A stretch of 64,000 nt of DNA from Streptomyces sp. HUAS 15-9 (lineage in GTDB: Bacteria; Actinomycetota; Actinomycetes; Streptomycetales; Streptomycetaceae): assembly GCF_025642155.1 (NCBI RefSeq), contig NZ_CP106798.1:6200001-6264000 (forward strand). Direction: 5' to 3'. Shown piece after piece: positions 36,823 through 44,908 of the stretch. Within the stretch, counting starts at the first letter, position 1; each line of letters starts with the position of its first letter. The position numbers and the translations under genes were made by a program. The notes beneath the pieces were generated by a model, which had not been told where the DNA came from, did no database searches, and saw nothing but the letters and a program-made list of their open reading frames with translations.

Positions 36823-37302
36823 GTGCGCCGCGCCGTCTGTCCCGGGTCGTTCGACCCCATCACCAACGGACACCTCGACATCATTTCCCGTGCCTCGCGC
36901 TTGTACGACGAGGTCTATGTGGCGGTCATGATCAACAAGTCCAAGAAGGGCCTGTTCGAGATCGACCAGCGGATCGACCTGATCCGCCAGGTCACCGCCG
37001 AGTACGGGAACGTCCGGGTCGAGGCCTTCCAGGGCCTCCTCGTGGACTTCTGCAAGCAGCGTGAGATCCCCGCCATCGTCAAGGGCCTGCGAGCCGTCAG
37101 CGACTTCGACTACGAGCTGCAGATGGCCCAGATGAACAACGGCCTCTCGGGCGTCGAGACCCTCTTCGTGCCCACCAACCCCACCTACAGCTTCCTGTCG
37201 TCCTCCCTGGTCAAGGAGGTCGCGACCTGGGGCGGCGACGTCTCCCACCTGGTCCCGCCGGTGGTCCTCCAGGCCCTCACCGAGCGCCTGAAGCAGGACT
37301 GA
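36823..37302 (+). CDS. coaD: Phosphopantetheine adenylyltransferase
   Basis: 159 residues. Penultimate step of coenzyme A synthesis. Nucleotidyltransferase motif CPGSFDPITNGHLDII near 5-20 and C-terminal PTYSFLSSSLVKEVA near 125. GTG 36823 has GAGGGA 6 nt upstream and gives the family length. An ATG at 36793 overlapping the rsmD stop is an alternative and would add ten residues. Confidence 0.96.
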   Translation: MRRAVCPGSFDPITNGHLDIISRASRLYDEVYVAVMINKSKKGLFEIDQRIDLIRQVTAEYGNVRVEAFQGLLVDFCKQREIPAIVKGLRAVSDFDYELQMAQMNNGLSGVETLFVPTNPTYSFLSSSLVKEVATWGGDVSHLVPPVVLQALTERLKQD

Positions 37303-37422
37303 GGGCGCACAGCGAAATCCGCCGGATCCTGACAATCCATCACCCGGTGTCGGACGGTCGCCCCATGGCCGTACAGTCGTCCCGTCCGTCTCCAACACAG
37401 CTGTAGAGAGTGGCGAGCACAG

Positions 37423-38532
37423 GTGGACGTGCAGAAGAAGCTCGACGAGATCGTGGCCATGGTCTCCGGCGCCCGGGCCATGCCCATGTCGGCGTCGTGC
37501 GTGATCAACCGCGCCGACCTGCTCGCGATGCTCGCGGAGGTGCGCGAGGCCCTGCCCGGCTCCCTCGCGCAGGCCGAGGAGCTGATCGGCGGCCGCGAGC
37601 AGATGGTGGAGCAGGCCCGCCAGGAGGCCGAGCGGATCATCGGGCAGGCGCACGCCGAGCGCGGCTCGCTGATCTCGGACACCGAGGTCGCCCGCCGCTC
37701 CCAGGCCGAGGGCGACCGCATCCTGGCCGAGGCCCGCAAGGAGGCCGAGGACGTGCGCGTGGAGGCCGACGACTACGTCGATTCCAAGCTCGCCAACTTC
37801 GAGGTCGTCCTCACCAAGACCCTCGGCTCGGTCGGCCGCGGCCGCGAGAAGCTCCTCGGCACCGGCCCCGGCCTCGACGAGCAGGGCTACGAGGACGAGG
37901 ACGCCCCCGAGCGCAGCCACGACCCGGAGACCCTGCGCCGCGACGCGGACGCCTATGTGGACGCGAAGCTGGGCGCCTTCGAGGCGGTCCTCGCCAAGAC
38001 CCTGGAGGCCGTCGGCCGCGGCCGCCAGAAGCTGCACGGCCGGATCGCCTCCGACGACCTCGGCGCCCTCGCCGACGACAACACGACCTTCCAGCACTCC
38101 AGCGACTCCGACTACCTGGCCGACCTCGCGGCCCTCGCCGAGCAGGAGGAGGCCGCGGCCGAGCAGTCGGCGTCGCCGCAGCAGCCCGTGGCGCAGCAGT
38201 ACGACCAGCAGCCGGCCTACGGCTATCAGCAGCAGGACGTCTACGGCGGCTACCAGCAGCAGGACTACGCCCAGCAGGACGCGTACGGCTATCAGCAGGC
38301 CGACCCGTACGCCCCCGCCCCCGGCTATGCCCCGGCGGAGGGCGCCTCCTTCCAGGGCTACGACGGCGGGCAGGCGGGCTACGACCAGCAGCAGGTCCCG
38401 CACCAGGGGCAGGTCCCGCACCAGGGGCAGCAGGGGCACCAGGGCTACTCGCTCGACGAGACCAGCCTCTTCGACACCAGCATGATCACGCCCGAGCAGC
38501 TGCGGGCCTACGAGCGGGAACGCGGCCTGTAG
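37423..38532 (+). CDS. Coiled-coil, Gln-rich-tailed protein (DivIVA/ATP-synthase-b-like helices)
   Basis: 369 residues. Residues 1-60 are a conserved block (MDVQKKLDEIVAMVSGARAM, SCVINRADLLAML). Residues 60-140 form a charged coiled coil (QARQEAERIIGQAHAE). Two repeats of DADAYVDAKLGAFEAVLAKTL type follow (near 120 and 180). The last 150 residues are Gln/Tyr/Pro-rich and disordered. Its resemblance to DivIVA-type helices suggests a cell-division or wall-growth scaffold; this is inference. GTG start. It lies in the coaD-rpmF-rnc cluster. Confidence 0.85.
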   Translation: MDVQKKLDEIVAMVSGARAMPMSASCVINRADLLAMLAEVREALPGSLAQAEELIGGREQMVEQARQEAERIIGQAHAERGSLISDTEVARRSQAEGDRILAEARKEAEDVRVEADDYVDSKLANFEVVLTKTLGSVGRGREKLLGTGPGLDEQGYEDEDAPERSHDPETLRRDADAYVDAKLGAFEAVLAKTLEAVGRGRQKLHGRIASDDLGALADDNTTFQHSSDSDYLADLAALAEQEEAAAEQSASPQQPVAQQYDQQPAYGYQQQDVYGGYQQQDYAQQDAYGYQQADPYAPAPGYAPAEGASFQGYDGGQAGYDQQQVPHQGQVPHQGQQGHQGYSLDETSLFDTSMITPEQLRAYERERGL

Positions 38533-38697
38533 GGGGCGCCCCGGAACGCCCTCGCGGGCCGGGGGCACCCACCCGGATTGGGCCGAGAGCGAAAGGTCCA
38601 GTATCCTGGCTCTTCGGTCGCGTGTACGTCCGCGATCAGCGCTGCCCGGGAATACCGAAGGGCAGTGTCCCTCTGAGCTCAAAGATCGAAAGCAGGA

Positions 38698-39348
38698 ATG
38701 GCCTCTAACGCCCGCCTCGACCACCGCAACCCTCTCGTGTTCGACACGCACGAGCTGGGGAGGCGTCCTGGTGCGCTGCAGCGGCTGACCCGCACGATCG
38801 ACGCTCCCAAGGACTTCGGTATCAAGGGAGTCGTCGGAGTGCCGGAAGGCGCCCCGGTGGAGCTCGAACTCCGACTCGAGTCGGTCATGGAAGGTGTGCT
38901 CGTCACAGGCACCGCCCGTGCACAGGCCGAGGGGGAGTGCGTAAGGTGTCTGGAGCCGCTCGGGTACGAGCTCGAAGCGGACTTCCAGGAGATGTTCTCG
39001 TACCCTGACGCCGACGACCGGGGCCGCGTGATCGCGGAGCCGGGCGACGACGCCGAGGACGACGAGGACAGGCTCTTCCTCGAGGACGGACTGTTCGACC
39101 TCGAACCGGTGCTGCGCGATGCGGTGGTGCTCGCACTGCCGATGCAGCCGGTGTGCCAGGAAGACTGCCCAGGACTGTGCGCCGAGTGCGGGGCACGCCT
39201 TGCGGACGACCCGGACCACCATCACGACGCCGTCGACATCCGTTGGGCGGCTTTGCAGGGACTCGCCGGTTCCATGAAGGACGGCGAGAAGGACGAGATG
39301 AGCGGCGCTGACGCGGAAGCGGGCGTCGACGAGAAGCAGGAGAAGTAG
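38698..39348 (+). CDS. DUF177/YceD family protein
   Basis: 216 residues. YceD-type proteins lie upstream of rpmF in most bacteria and have been linked to 23S rRNA or ribosome assembly. The conserved [21 protein letters not shown] near 80 and the C-terminal [12 protein letters not shown] give a four-cysteine putative zinc site. ATG has a weak AGGA. Two bases separate it from rpmF. Confidence 0.93.
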   Translation: MASNARLDHRNPLVFDTHELGRRPGALQRLTRTIDAPKDFGIKGVVGVPEGAPVELELRLESVMEGVLVTGTARAQAEGECVRCLEPLGYELEADFQEMFSYPDADDRGRVIAEPGDDAEDDEDRLFLEDGLFDLEPVLRDAVVLALPMQPVCQEDCPGLCAECGARLADDPDHHHDAVDIRWAALQGLAGSMKDGEKDEMSGADAEAGVDEKQEK

Positions 39349-39350
39349 CC

Positions 39351-39524
39351 GTGGCTGTTCCGAAGCGGAAGATGTCGCGCAGCAACACGCGCCACCGCCG
39401 GTCGCAGTGGAAGGCTGCGGTCCCCACCCTGGTTGCGTGCGAGCGCTGCCACGAGCCCAAGCAGCAGCACATCGCGTGCCCGTCTTGCGGCACCTACAAC
39501 AAGCGCCAGGTCCTCGAAGTCTGA
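39351..39524 (+). CDS. rpmF: Ribosomal protein L32
   Basis: 57 residues starting [24 protein letters not shown] and CPSC form the zinc-binding cysteine pairs of the C+ form. GTG follows the DUF177 stop by two bases, and rnc starts 8 bases after its stop. Confidence 0.96.
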   Translation: MAVPKRKMSRSNTRHRRSQWKAAVPTLVACERCHEPKQQHIACPSCGTYNKRQVLEV

Positions 39525-39532
39525 GTGGCTAG

Positions 39533-40393
39533 GTGAGAGGCACTGTGTCCAGTCCCAAGAAGGCGGAAGACGCCAAGGCGGACCCATCCGCCAAGAAGAA
39601 GACGGACAGCACGGCCTCGTCCCACACGCTTCTGGAAGGGCGGCTCGGCTACCGGCTCGAGTCCGCCCTTCTGGTGCGTGCGCTGACCCACCGCTCGTAC
39701 GCGTACGAGAACGGCGGTCTGCCGACGAACGAGCGCCTGGAGTTCCTCGGGGACTCCGTGCTCGGCCTCGTCGTCACGGACACGCTGTACCGCACCCACC
39801 CCGACCTGCCCGAGGGCCAGCTGGCCAAGCTGCGGGCCGCGGTGGTGAACTCGCGTGCGCTCGCGGAGGTGGGCCGCGGTCTCGACCTGGGCTCCTTCAT
39901 CCGGCTCGGCCGTGGTGAAGAGGGCACGGGCGGCCGGGACAAGGCGTCCATTCTGGCCGACACCCTGGAAGCGGTGATCGGCGCGGTCTATCTCGACCAG
40001 GGCCTCGACTCGGCGTCGGAGCTGGTGCACCGGCTCTTCGACCCGTTGATCGAGAAGTCCTCCAACCTCGGAGCCGGACTGGACTGGAAGACCAGTCTCC
40101 AGGAGCTCACCGCGACCGAGGGGCTCGGCGTGCCCGAGTACCTGGTCACGGAGACCGGCCCCGACCACGAGAAGACCTTCACTGCTGCCGCCCGCGTCGG
40201 AGGCGTCTCGTACGGCACCGGCACCGGCCGCAGCAAGAAGGAGGCGGAGCAGCAGGCCGCCGAGTCCGCCTGGCGGTCCATCCGGGCCGCGGCGGACGAG
40301 CGGGCCATGGCGGCAAAGGAGGCCAAGGAGGCCCTCGACTCCGCCATGGAGGCCGCCGGCGGCGACGCCGTACCGCCCTCCGCCTCCGCCTGA
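39533..40393 (+). CDS. rnc: Ribonuclease III
   Basis: About 286 residues. Cleaves double-stranded RNA. The signature [18 protein letters not shown] lies near 68-85, the second acidic cluster [13 protein letters not shown] near 143, and a C-terminal double-stranded RNA-binding domain has [21 protein letters not shown] Lys/Ala-rich leader of 30 residues precedes the domain. GTG 39533 or 39545 are both possible starts. The S. coelicolor orthologue (absB) affects antibiotic production. A strong hairpin follows. Confidence 0.96.
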   Translation: MRGTVSSPKKAEDAKADPSAKKKTDSTASSHTLLEGRLGYRLESALLVRALTHRSYAYENGGLPTNERLEFLGDSVLGLVVTDTLYRTHPDLPEGQLAKLRAAVVNSRALAEVGRGLDLGSFIRLGRGEEGTGGRDKASILADTLEAVIGAVYLDQGLDSASELVHRLFDPLIEKSSNLGAGLDWKTSLQELTATEGLGVPEYLVTETGPDHEKTFTAAARVGGVSYGTGTGRSKKEAEQQAAESAWRSIRAAADERAMAAKEAKEALDSAMEAAGGDAVPPSASA

Positions 40394-40411
40394 CGAACAG
40401 AACAGCGCGAC

Positions 40412-40448
40412 CCGAGCGCCCGCTCCCGCCCCGGGGGCGGGCGCTCGG
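40412..40448 (+). terminator. Terminator after rnc
   Basis: 12-bp stem CCGAGCGCCCGC/GCGGGCGCTCGG just before mutM; no T run. Confidence 0.7.
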
Positions 40449-40477
40449 CTCACATACGGTCCGTTACGGGGGTCACC

Positions 40478-41341
40478 ATGCCCGAGTTGCCCGAGGTCGA
40501 GATCGTACGGCGTGGCCTGGAGCGGTGGGTCGCCCATCGCACCGTCGCCGACGCCGAGGTGCTCCACCCGCGCGCCGTACGCCGTCATGTGGCAGGTGCC
40601 GACGACTTCGCGCACCGTCTCAAGGGCCGTCGCATCGGCATCCCGAGCCGCCGTGGCAAGTACCTGTGGCTGCCCCTGGAGGACACGGACCAGTCCGTCC
40701 TGGCCCACCTCGGCATGAGCGGCCAGCTGCTGGTCCAGCCGCACGAGGCGGCGGACGAGAAGCACCTGCGCATCCGCATCCGCTTCGCGGACGAGGTGGA
40801 CACGGAGCTGCGCTTCGTCGACCAACGCACCTTCGGCGGGCTGTCGTTGCACGACAACACCCCCGAGGGACTGCCCTCGGTCATCGCGCACATCGCCCGT
40901 GACCCCCTCGACCCGCTGTTCGACGACGAGGCCTTCCACCAGGCGCTGCGCCGCAAGCGGACCACCATCAAGCGGGCCCTGCTGGACCAGTCGTTGATCA
41001 GCGGAGTCGGCAACATCTACGCGGACGAGGCCCTGTGGCGGGCCCGGGTCCACTACGAGCGCCCGACCGCGGGCTTCACCCGCCCGCGCACCGCCGAACT
41101 CCTCGGCCATGTGCGGGACGTGATGAACGCGGCCCTGTCCGTCGGCGGCACCAGCTTCGACAGCCTGTACGTCAACGTCAACGGCGAGTCGGGCTACTTC
41201 GACCGCTCACTGGACGCGTACGGGCGTGAGGGCCTGCCGTGCAAGAGATGCGGCACCCCGATGCGCCGCCGCCCCTGGATGAACCGCTCCAGCTACTTCT
41301 GCCCGAAGTGCCAGCGGCCACCGCGTGTGCGGGCCGCCTGA
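40478..41341 (+). CDS. mutM: Formamidopyrimidine-DNA glycosylase
   Basis: 287 residues. Removes oxidised purines (8-oxoguanine, FapyG). The N-terminal catalytic proline is intact ([15 protein letters not shown]), and HLGMSGQL and the helix-two-turn-helix [13 protein letters not shown] are present. The C-terminal zinc finger has CKRCGTP and CPKCQ. ATG start. It forms the end of the rpmF-rnc cluster, although a hairpin precedes it. Confidence 0.95.
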   Translation: MPELPEVEIVRRGLERWVAHRTVADAEVLHPRAVRRHVAGADDFAHRLKGRRIGIPSRRGKYLWLPLEDTDQSVLAHLGMSGQLLVQPHEAADEKHLRIRIRFADEVDTELRFVDQRTFGGLSLHDNTPEGLPSVIAHIARDPLDPLFDDEAFHQALRRKRTTIKRALLDQSLISGVGNIYADEALWRARVHYERPTAGFTRPRTAELLGHVRDVMNAALSVGGTSFDSLYVNVNGESGYFDRSLDAYGREGLPCKRCGTPMRRRPWMNRSSYFCPKCQRPPRVRAA

Positions 41342-41355
41342 ACCGACCCGGCCGC

Positions 41356-41751
41356 TCACGGCTGCCGGGAGTCGTACTCCTGGCGGGCCCGGAGGACGTT
41401 GTCCATGGAGTCCTCGACGAAGTGGATGAGGCCCAGCAGCCGTTCGGCGATCTGATGGCCCAGGGGGGTCAGTTCGTAGTCCACGCGCGGTGGGTTCGTC
41501 GGCTGTGCCTCGCGGTGCACCAGACCGTCGCGCTCCAGCGCCTGCAGGGTCTGGGACAGCATCTTCTCGCTCACGCCGTCGACACGGCGGCGCAGTTCGT
41601 TGAAGCGCATCGAGCCCTCGTGCAGCGCGCCGAGCGTGAGGCCGCCCCAGCGGCCCGTGACGTGCTCCAGCGTGCCCCGCGACGGGCAGGCCTTGGCGAA
41701 CACGTCGTAGGCGAGGTCCTGCTCCTCCGTGCGCTCCCCGGTGCTGTTCAT
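41356..41751 (-). CDS. HxlR-family transcriptional regulator
   Basis: 131 residues. Winged-helix HxlR core: ACPSRGTLEHVTGRWGGLTLGAL, MRFNELRRRVDGVSEKMLSQTLQAL, and VDYELTPLG. One N-terminal cysteine (near 22) lies where redox- or quinone-sensing HxlR/YodB members have theirs. It is divergent from a flavodoxin-type reductase, with an inverted repeat between, a typical layout for control of a quinone or electrophile response. Confidence 0.92.
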   Translation of the reverse strand: MNSTGERTEEQDLAYDVFAKACPSRGTLEHVTGRWGGLTLGALHEGSMRFNELRRRVDGVSEKMLSQTLQALERDGLVHREAQPTNPPRVDYELTPLGHQIAERLLGLIHFVEDSMDNVLRARQEYDSRQP

Positions 41752-41790
41752 GTCCCCAGCGTACTCGAACGCAGCGCCAACCGGCAGGTT

Positions 41791-41811
41791 GCGCTAACTC
41801 ATGGTTAGTGC
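41791..41811. promoter_or_regulatory. Probable HxlR operator
   Basis: GCGCTAAC-TCATG-GTTAGTGC: perfect CTAAC/GTTAG arms extended by GC pairs, centred between the divergent HxlR and reductase genes, about 50 nt from each start. Confidence 0.65.
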
Positions 41812-41859
41812 TTTCCTTTGCTCACCGCAGTTGAGCTGCCCATTCGAGGAGTACTCATC

Positions 41860-42447
41860 ATGACCACCCCTGTTGTCTCCATCGCCTACCACTCCGGCTA
41901 CGGCCACACCGCCGTACTCGCCGAGGCCGTCCGCGCCGGAGCGGCCGAGGCCGGAGCCGAGGTGCACCTGATCAAGGTCGACGAGATCACCGACGAGCAG
42001 TGGGCGGCCCTCGACGCCTCCGACGCGATCGTCTTCGGCTCGCCGACCTATATGGGCACGGCGTCCGGCGCCTTCCACGTCTTCGCGGAGGCGTCCTCGA
42101 AGCGCTGGTTCGGACAGGACTGGAAGGACAAGCTCGCCGCCGGCTTCACCAACTCAGGGTCCAAGAGCGGCGACAAGCTGCACACCCTGCAGTTCTTCCA
42201 GATCCTCGCCGCCCAGCACGGCATGAACTGGGTCAACCTCGGCCTGCACCCGGGCTGGAACAACAGCGCCGGCTCCGAGCACGACCTCAACCGCCTCGGC
42301 GTCTTCGCCGGTGCGGCCGCGCAGACCAACGTCGACGAGGGCCCGGAGGCCGTGCACAAGGCGGACGTGGCGACGGCCGAGCACCTGGGTCGCCGGGTCG
42401 CCGAGACGACGAGGGTGTTCCTTCAGGGACGCGCGACGGCCGCCTGA
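41860..42447 (+). CDS. Flavodoxin-type NAD(P)H-dependent oxidoreductase (WrbA-like)
   Basis: 195 residues from ATG 41860 with GAGGAG upstream. The FMN phosphate loop is SIAYHSGYGHTAVLAEAV at 7-24; IVFGSPTYMGTASGAFHVF near 57 and GLHPGWNN near 125 complete the flavin site. It probably reduces quinones or similar electrophiles in the cytoplasm. Divergent HxlR gene and operator suggest induction by its substrate class. Confidence 0.9.
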   Translation: MTTPVVSIAYHSGYGHTAVLAEAVRAGAAEAGAEVHLIKVDEITDEQWAALDASDAIVFGSPTYMGTASGAFHVFAEASSKRWFGQDWKDKLAAGFTNSGSKSGDKLHTLQFFQILAAQHGMNWVNLGLHPGWNNSAGSEHDLNRLGVFAGAAAQTNVDEGPEAVHKADVATAEHLGRRVAETTRVFLQGRATAA

Positions 42448-42481
42448 GCGACCGTCGTCAACGGCACCGGGGGCAGCGGGT

Positions 42482-43629
42482 CTAGTACCCGAAGTCCTGC
42501 GTCCACCAGGGACCGCCGGCGCCGAGGTGCACGCCGACGCCCAGGGTCTTGAAGTCGCAGTTCAGAATGTTGGCCCGGTGCCCCGGGCTGTTCATCCAGG
42601 CGTCCATGACCGCGGCCGCGTCGGCCTGGCCCCGGGCTATGTTCTCGCCGCCGAGACCGGTGATGCCGGCCTGGGCCGCCCGGTCCCACGGGGTCGCCCC
42701 GTCCGGGTCGGTGTGGTCGAAGAAGTCCCGCAGGGCCATGTCGTCGCTGAAGGCCTCGGCCAGCTTGGACAGCGAACTGTTCGCGGACACCGGGCTGCAG
42801 CCCACCTTCGCCCGCTCCTGGTTCACGAGCTTCAGCACATGTGCCTCCGCGGCGGCCGAGGCGGAGATCGTGACCGGCGACGACTTCTTCGGCGGGGCCT
42901 TCGGCGCCTTGTTCTGCGGCTTGCCCTTCGGCTTCTTCGACGGCGTGGTGGCCGACGGCTCAGCGGACGGCGGCTTCGTCGGCGTGGGCGCGGAGGACGC
43001 CGAGGCGGACGGCGTCGGCGCGACCGAGCGGCGGCGGCGCCGTGGCCCGTCGAGGAGCCGGCGGCCCCGCCGCCATCGCCGTTGTCGGCGGCGCCGGAGG
43101 TGCCGCCCTGCTCGGCGGCCGTGTTGCTGGGCGAGCCCGCGGCCTGCACGTTGTCACTGCCGGAGGTGCTGGTGGTGCCGCCGAGCCGGTAGTTGTCGAG
43201 GCCGGGCACCGCGCCCGTGGCCACCGCGACCGTGCCGAGGGCGACGGCGGCGGAGACCCCGAGCAGCCCCGTACGCACGGGCGTGGCGGCCTTCTTCTTG
43301 CGTCGGTGTCCGCGTTCCCGGGGGGCGAGTGCGGGGCTGAACCCGTCCGCGGGGAAGAGAGCCGTCTCCGTGACCGGCCCGTATCCGTCTTCCGTCGTGT
43401 ACGGATCTGTCGAGTACGGATCCGTCGCGTACAGATACGCCGAGCTTCTCGCGTTGGTGTCGGCGTACGCCTCCGGGTTCAGATACGGAGCGATGCCCAT
43501 GGTGGCGTGATCGCCCGCGTACGAGTCCTGCGGGTCGTGGCTCCCCGAGTACGAGCCGTGCGTCTGTGTGACCCCCGTGGCGCGGCTCGTGGCGGCGCGG
43601 CCGGCGGCGGAGCGTCGGTGGCGTCCCAT
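42482..43629 (-). pseudogene. Secreted CAP/SCP-domain protein with one-base frameshift
   Basis: The N-terminal frame (from ATG 43629, AGGAAGG upstream) encodes a Tyr/Asp-rich cytoplasmic part, KKKAATPVRTGLLGVSAAVA as the signal/TM segment near 113-135, and a Gly/Ser linker. After about 43025-43040 this frame turns Arg-rich. The next frame reads a Thr/Pro/Lys linker (TPTKPPSAEPSATTPSKKP) into the CAP domain: KLVNQERAKVGCSPV, HTDPDGATPWDRAAQAG, GENIARGQ and PGHRANILNC, ending GGPWWTQDFGY. The span of 1148 nt is one base short of 383 codons. As given it cannot make the full protein. CAP domains occur in secreted proteins of mixed function. Confidence 0.85.
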
Positions 43630-43797
43630 GTCCTTGCCTTCCTCGTCTCGCGGTCAACCGCACCCATACGATCTTGTGGGCCAACCCAACTCACTCGATC
43701 GAGTGAGTTTCATATGAGATTCATTGGGTGGGGACGGTACCGCATGGCGCCAGAGGAAGAAGTGCCGCGAGTGACATTGGTTGGTTAGGTTGCAGCC

Positions 43798-44079
43798 ATG
43801 AGCGAGGATGTGCGACTGGTCGCCTGGGTACGTGGCCGCGTCCAAGGTGTGGGTTTCCGCTGGTTCACGCGGGCCAAGGCGCTGGAGATCGGCGGCCTGA
43901 GTGGTTTTGCTCTCAATTTGGGCGATGGACGGGTCCAGGTGGTCGCCGAGGGCTCGCGCGAGGGATGCGAGGGACTCCTCGACTGGCTCCAGGGCAACGA
44001 CACGCCCGGGCATGTGGACGGTGTCACCGAGATCTGGGACACACCCCGCGGCGGCTACGACGGCTTCGCCGTCCGCTGA
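43798..44079 (+). CDS. acyP: Acylphosphatase
   Basis: 93 residues. The catalytic signature [16 protein letters not shown] lies at 13-28 with the active-site arginine, and the asparagine in [17 protein letters not shown] is present. It hydrolyses carboxyl-phosphate bonds. ATG 43798. Likely single-gene unit upstream of the smc region. Confidence 0.95.
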   Translation: MSEDVRLVAWVRGRVQGVGFRWFTRAKALEIGGLSGFALNLGDGRVQVVAEGSREGCEGLLDWLQGNDTPGHVDGVTEIWDTPRGGYDGFAVR

Positions 44080-44461
44080 CCCCCTTCCGTAAAGCCCCGC
44101 AGGCCGAAGGGGAGGGGCATGCCACTGGCAGGTGCCCACAGCAGAAACCACCTGGTGGTTGCCAAGAACCGCTTGTCGTGGCAGGCTCCGCAGATACGGA
44201 TCACCGCTACGCCCCGAGGGCCCCGCAGGACTCGCAGCGCCGCCGCTTCCCGGCCGCGCACGCCCGGGTTGCCCGCCAATACGGGGCGTGATCGTGTTGA
44301 CCGTCAAACTTTTTGGTGAGACGCTGAAAGCCCCGCGCACCTTAGCTGTTTGGCATGTAGCAATGGCAGAGCAACACTCGAGTGTGTCAAGCACCGCGGG
44401 TGCGAATCCCTCACGACCCACACCGCTTCGGTCGGTCACTCAGTGTGGAGGACCATCCATC
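44080..44461. other. Intergenic region with two strong palindromes upstream of the small coiled-coil gene
   Basis: 382 bases without a supported gene. It holds the palindromes at 44115-44137 and 44146-44160 and an AT-richer stretch near 44300-44360 that may be a promoter. A tRNA-like T-arm near 44395-44420 does not extend to a cloverleaf. Confidence 0.55.
44115..44160. promoter_or_regulatory. Two adjacent palindromes, possible operator
   Basis: GGGCATGCCACTGGCAGGTGCCC (written as arms GGGCA/TGCCC around TGCCA-C-TGGCA) at 44115-44137 and the perfect AACCACC-T-GGTGGTT at 44146-44160. They could be operator sites or the acyP terminator. Confidence 0.4.
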
Positions 44462-44665
44462 ATGGCAAAGGCGCTTCTCGGTTACGTCGGCGGCTCCGAC
44501 CCGCGACTCCTCGCCGAGATGCGACGGCTCCAGCAGCGCGTACAGGACCTGGAATCGGAGCTCGTACGAATCCAGGCGGAGAACGACGCGCTGACGGCTG
44601 CCGCTTCTCACGACAGGATCATGGAGAGCATCGACGCACACCAGGCGGAGCCTGCGCTCACCTGA
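44462..44665 (+). CDS. Small coiled-coil protein of unknown function (67 aa)
   Basis: Begins MAKALLGYVGGSDPRLLAEM and continues as a heptad-like helix (LQQRVQDLESELVRIQAEND). GTGGAGGACC gives GGAGGA 6 nt before ATG, so translation is convincing. I recall conservation in this position upstream of smc in Streptomyces. It has no known function. A UUCG hairpin terminator follows. Confidence 0.85.
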   Translation: MAKALLGYVGGSDPRLLAEMRRLQQRVQDLESELVRIQAENDALTAAASHDRIMESIDAHQAEPALT

Positions 44666-44738
44666 TCGCTGCATCGCTCCACGACAGCACACGCAGTGGT
44701 TGGGCTGCCCGTATCAACCGCTAAGTTGTCAGAGTTGC

Positions 44739-44760
44739 AAGGGACGCTTCGGCGTCCCTT
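44739..44760 (+). terminator. Terminator after the small coiled-coil gene
   Basis: AAGGGACGC-TTCG-GCGTCCCTT: 9-bp stem with UUCG tetraloop followed by CTTTCTT. Confidence 0.9.
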
Positions 44761-44908
44761 CTTTCTTGCCCCCGTCTCTGTCTTTACCTACCCCGCGCAT
44801 CCTTTCACCCTCTTTAACGTCTGATGTGCCCTGCATGTTCATGGGCGAAACCGCGGGGTTGCGAGGGTTCATGGAGTGAGATACCGGCGGAAGGTAGAGT
44901 CCAGCGGC

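Noticed and set aside
36793..36823. Upstream ATG start for coaD overlapping the rsmD stop
   Set aside because: The GTG at 36823 has a much better ribosome site and yields the usual family N-terminus; the ATG is kept only as an alternative.
44055..44279. Minus-strand 74-codon frame containing ICGACHDKRF
   Set aside because: It overlaps the acylphosphatase gene end, has no ribosome site, and the CxxC could be chance in a palindrome-rich gap. Conservation in relatives would reopen it.
44358..44432. tRNA-like stretch with AATGGCAGAGCA and GGGTGCGAATCCC
   Set aside because: The D-arm-like and T-arm-like pieces do not come with a matching acceptor stem (the 3' ACGACCC has no GGGTCGT partner), so no cloverleaf forms.
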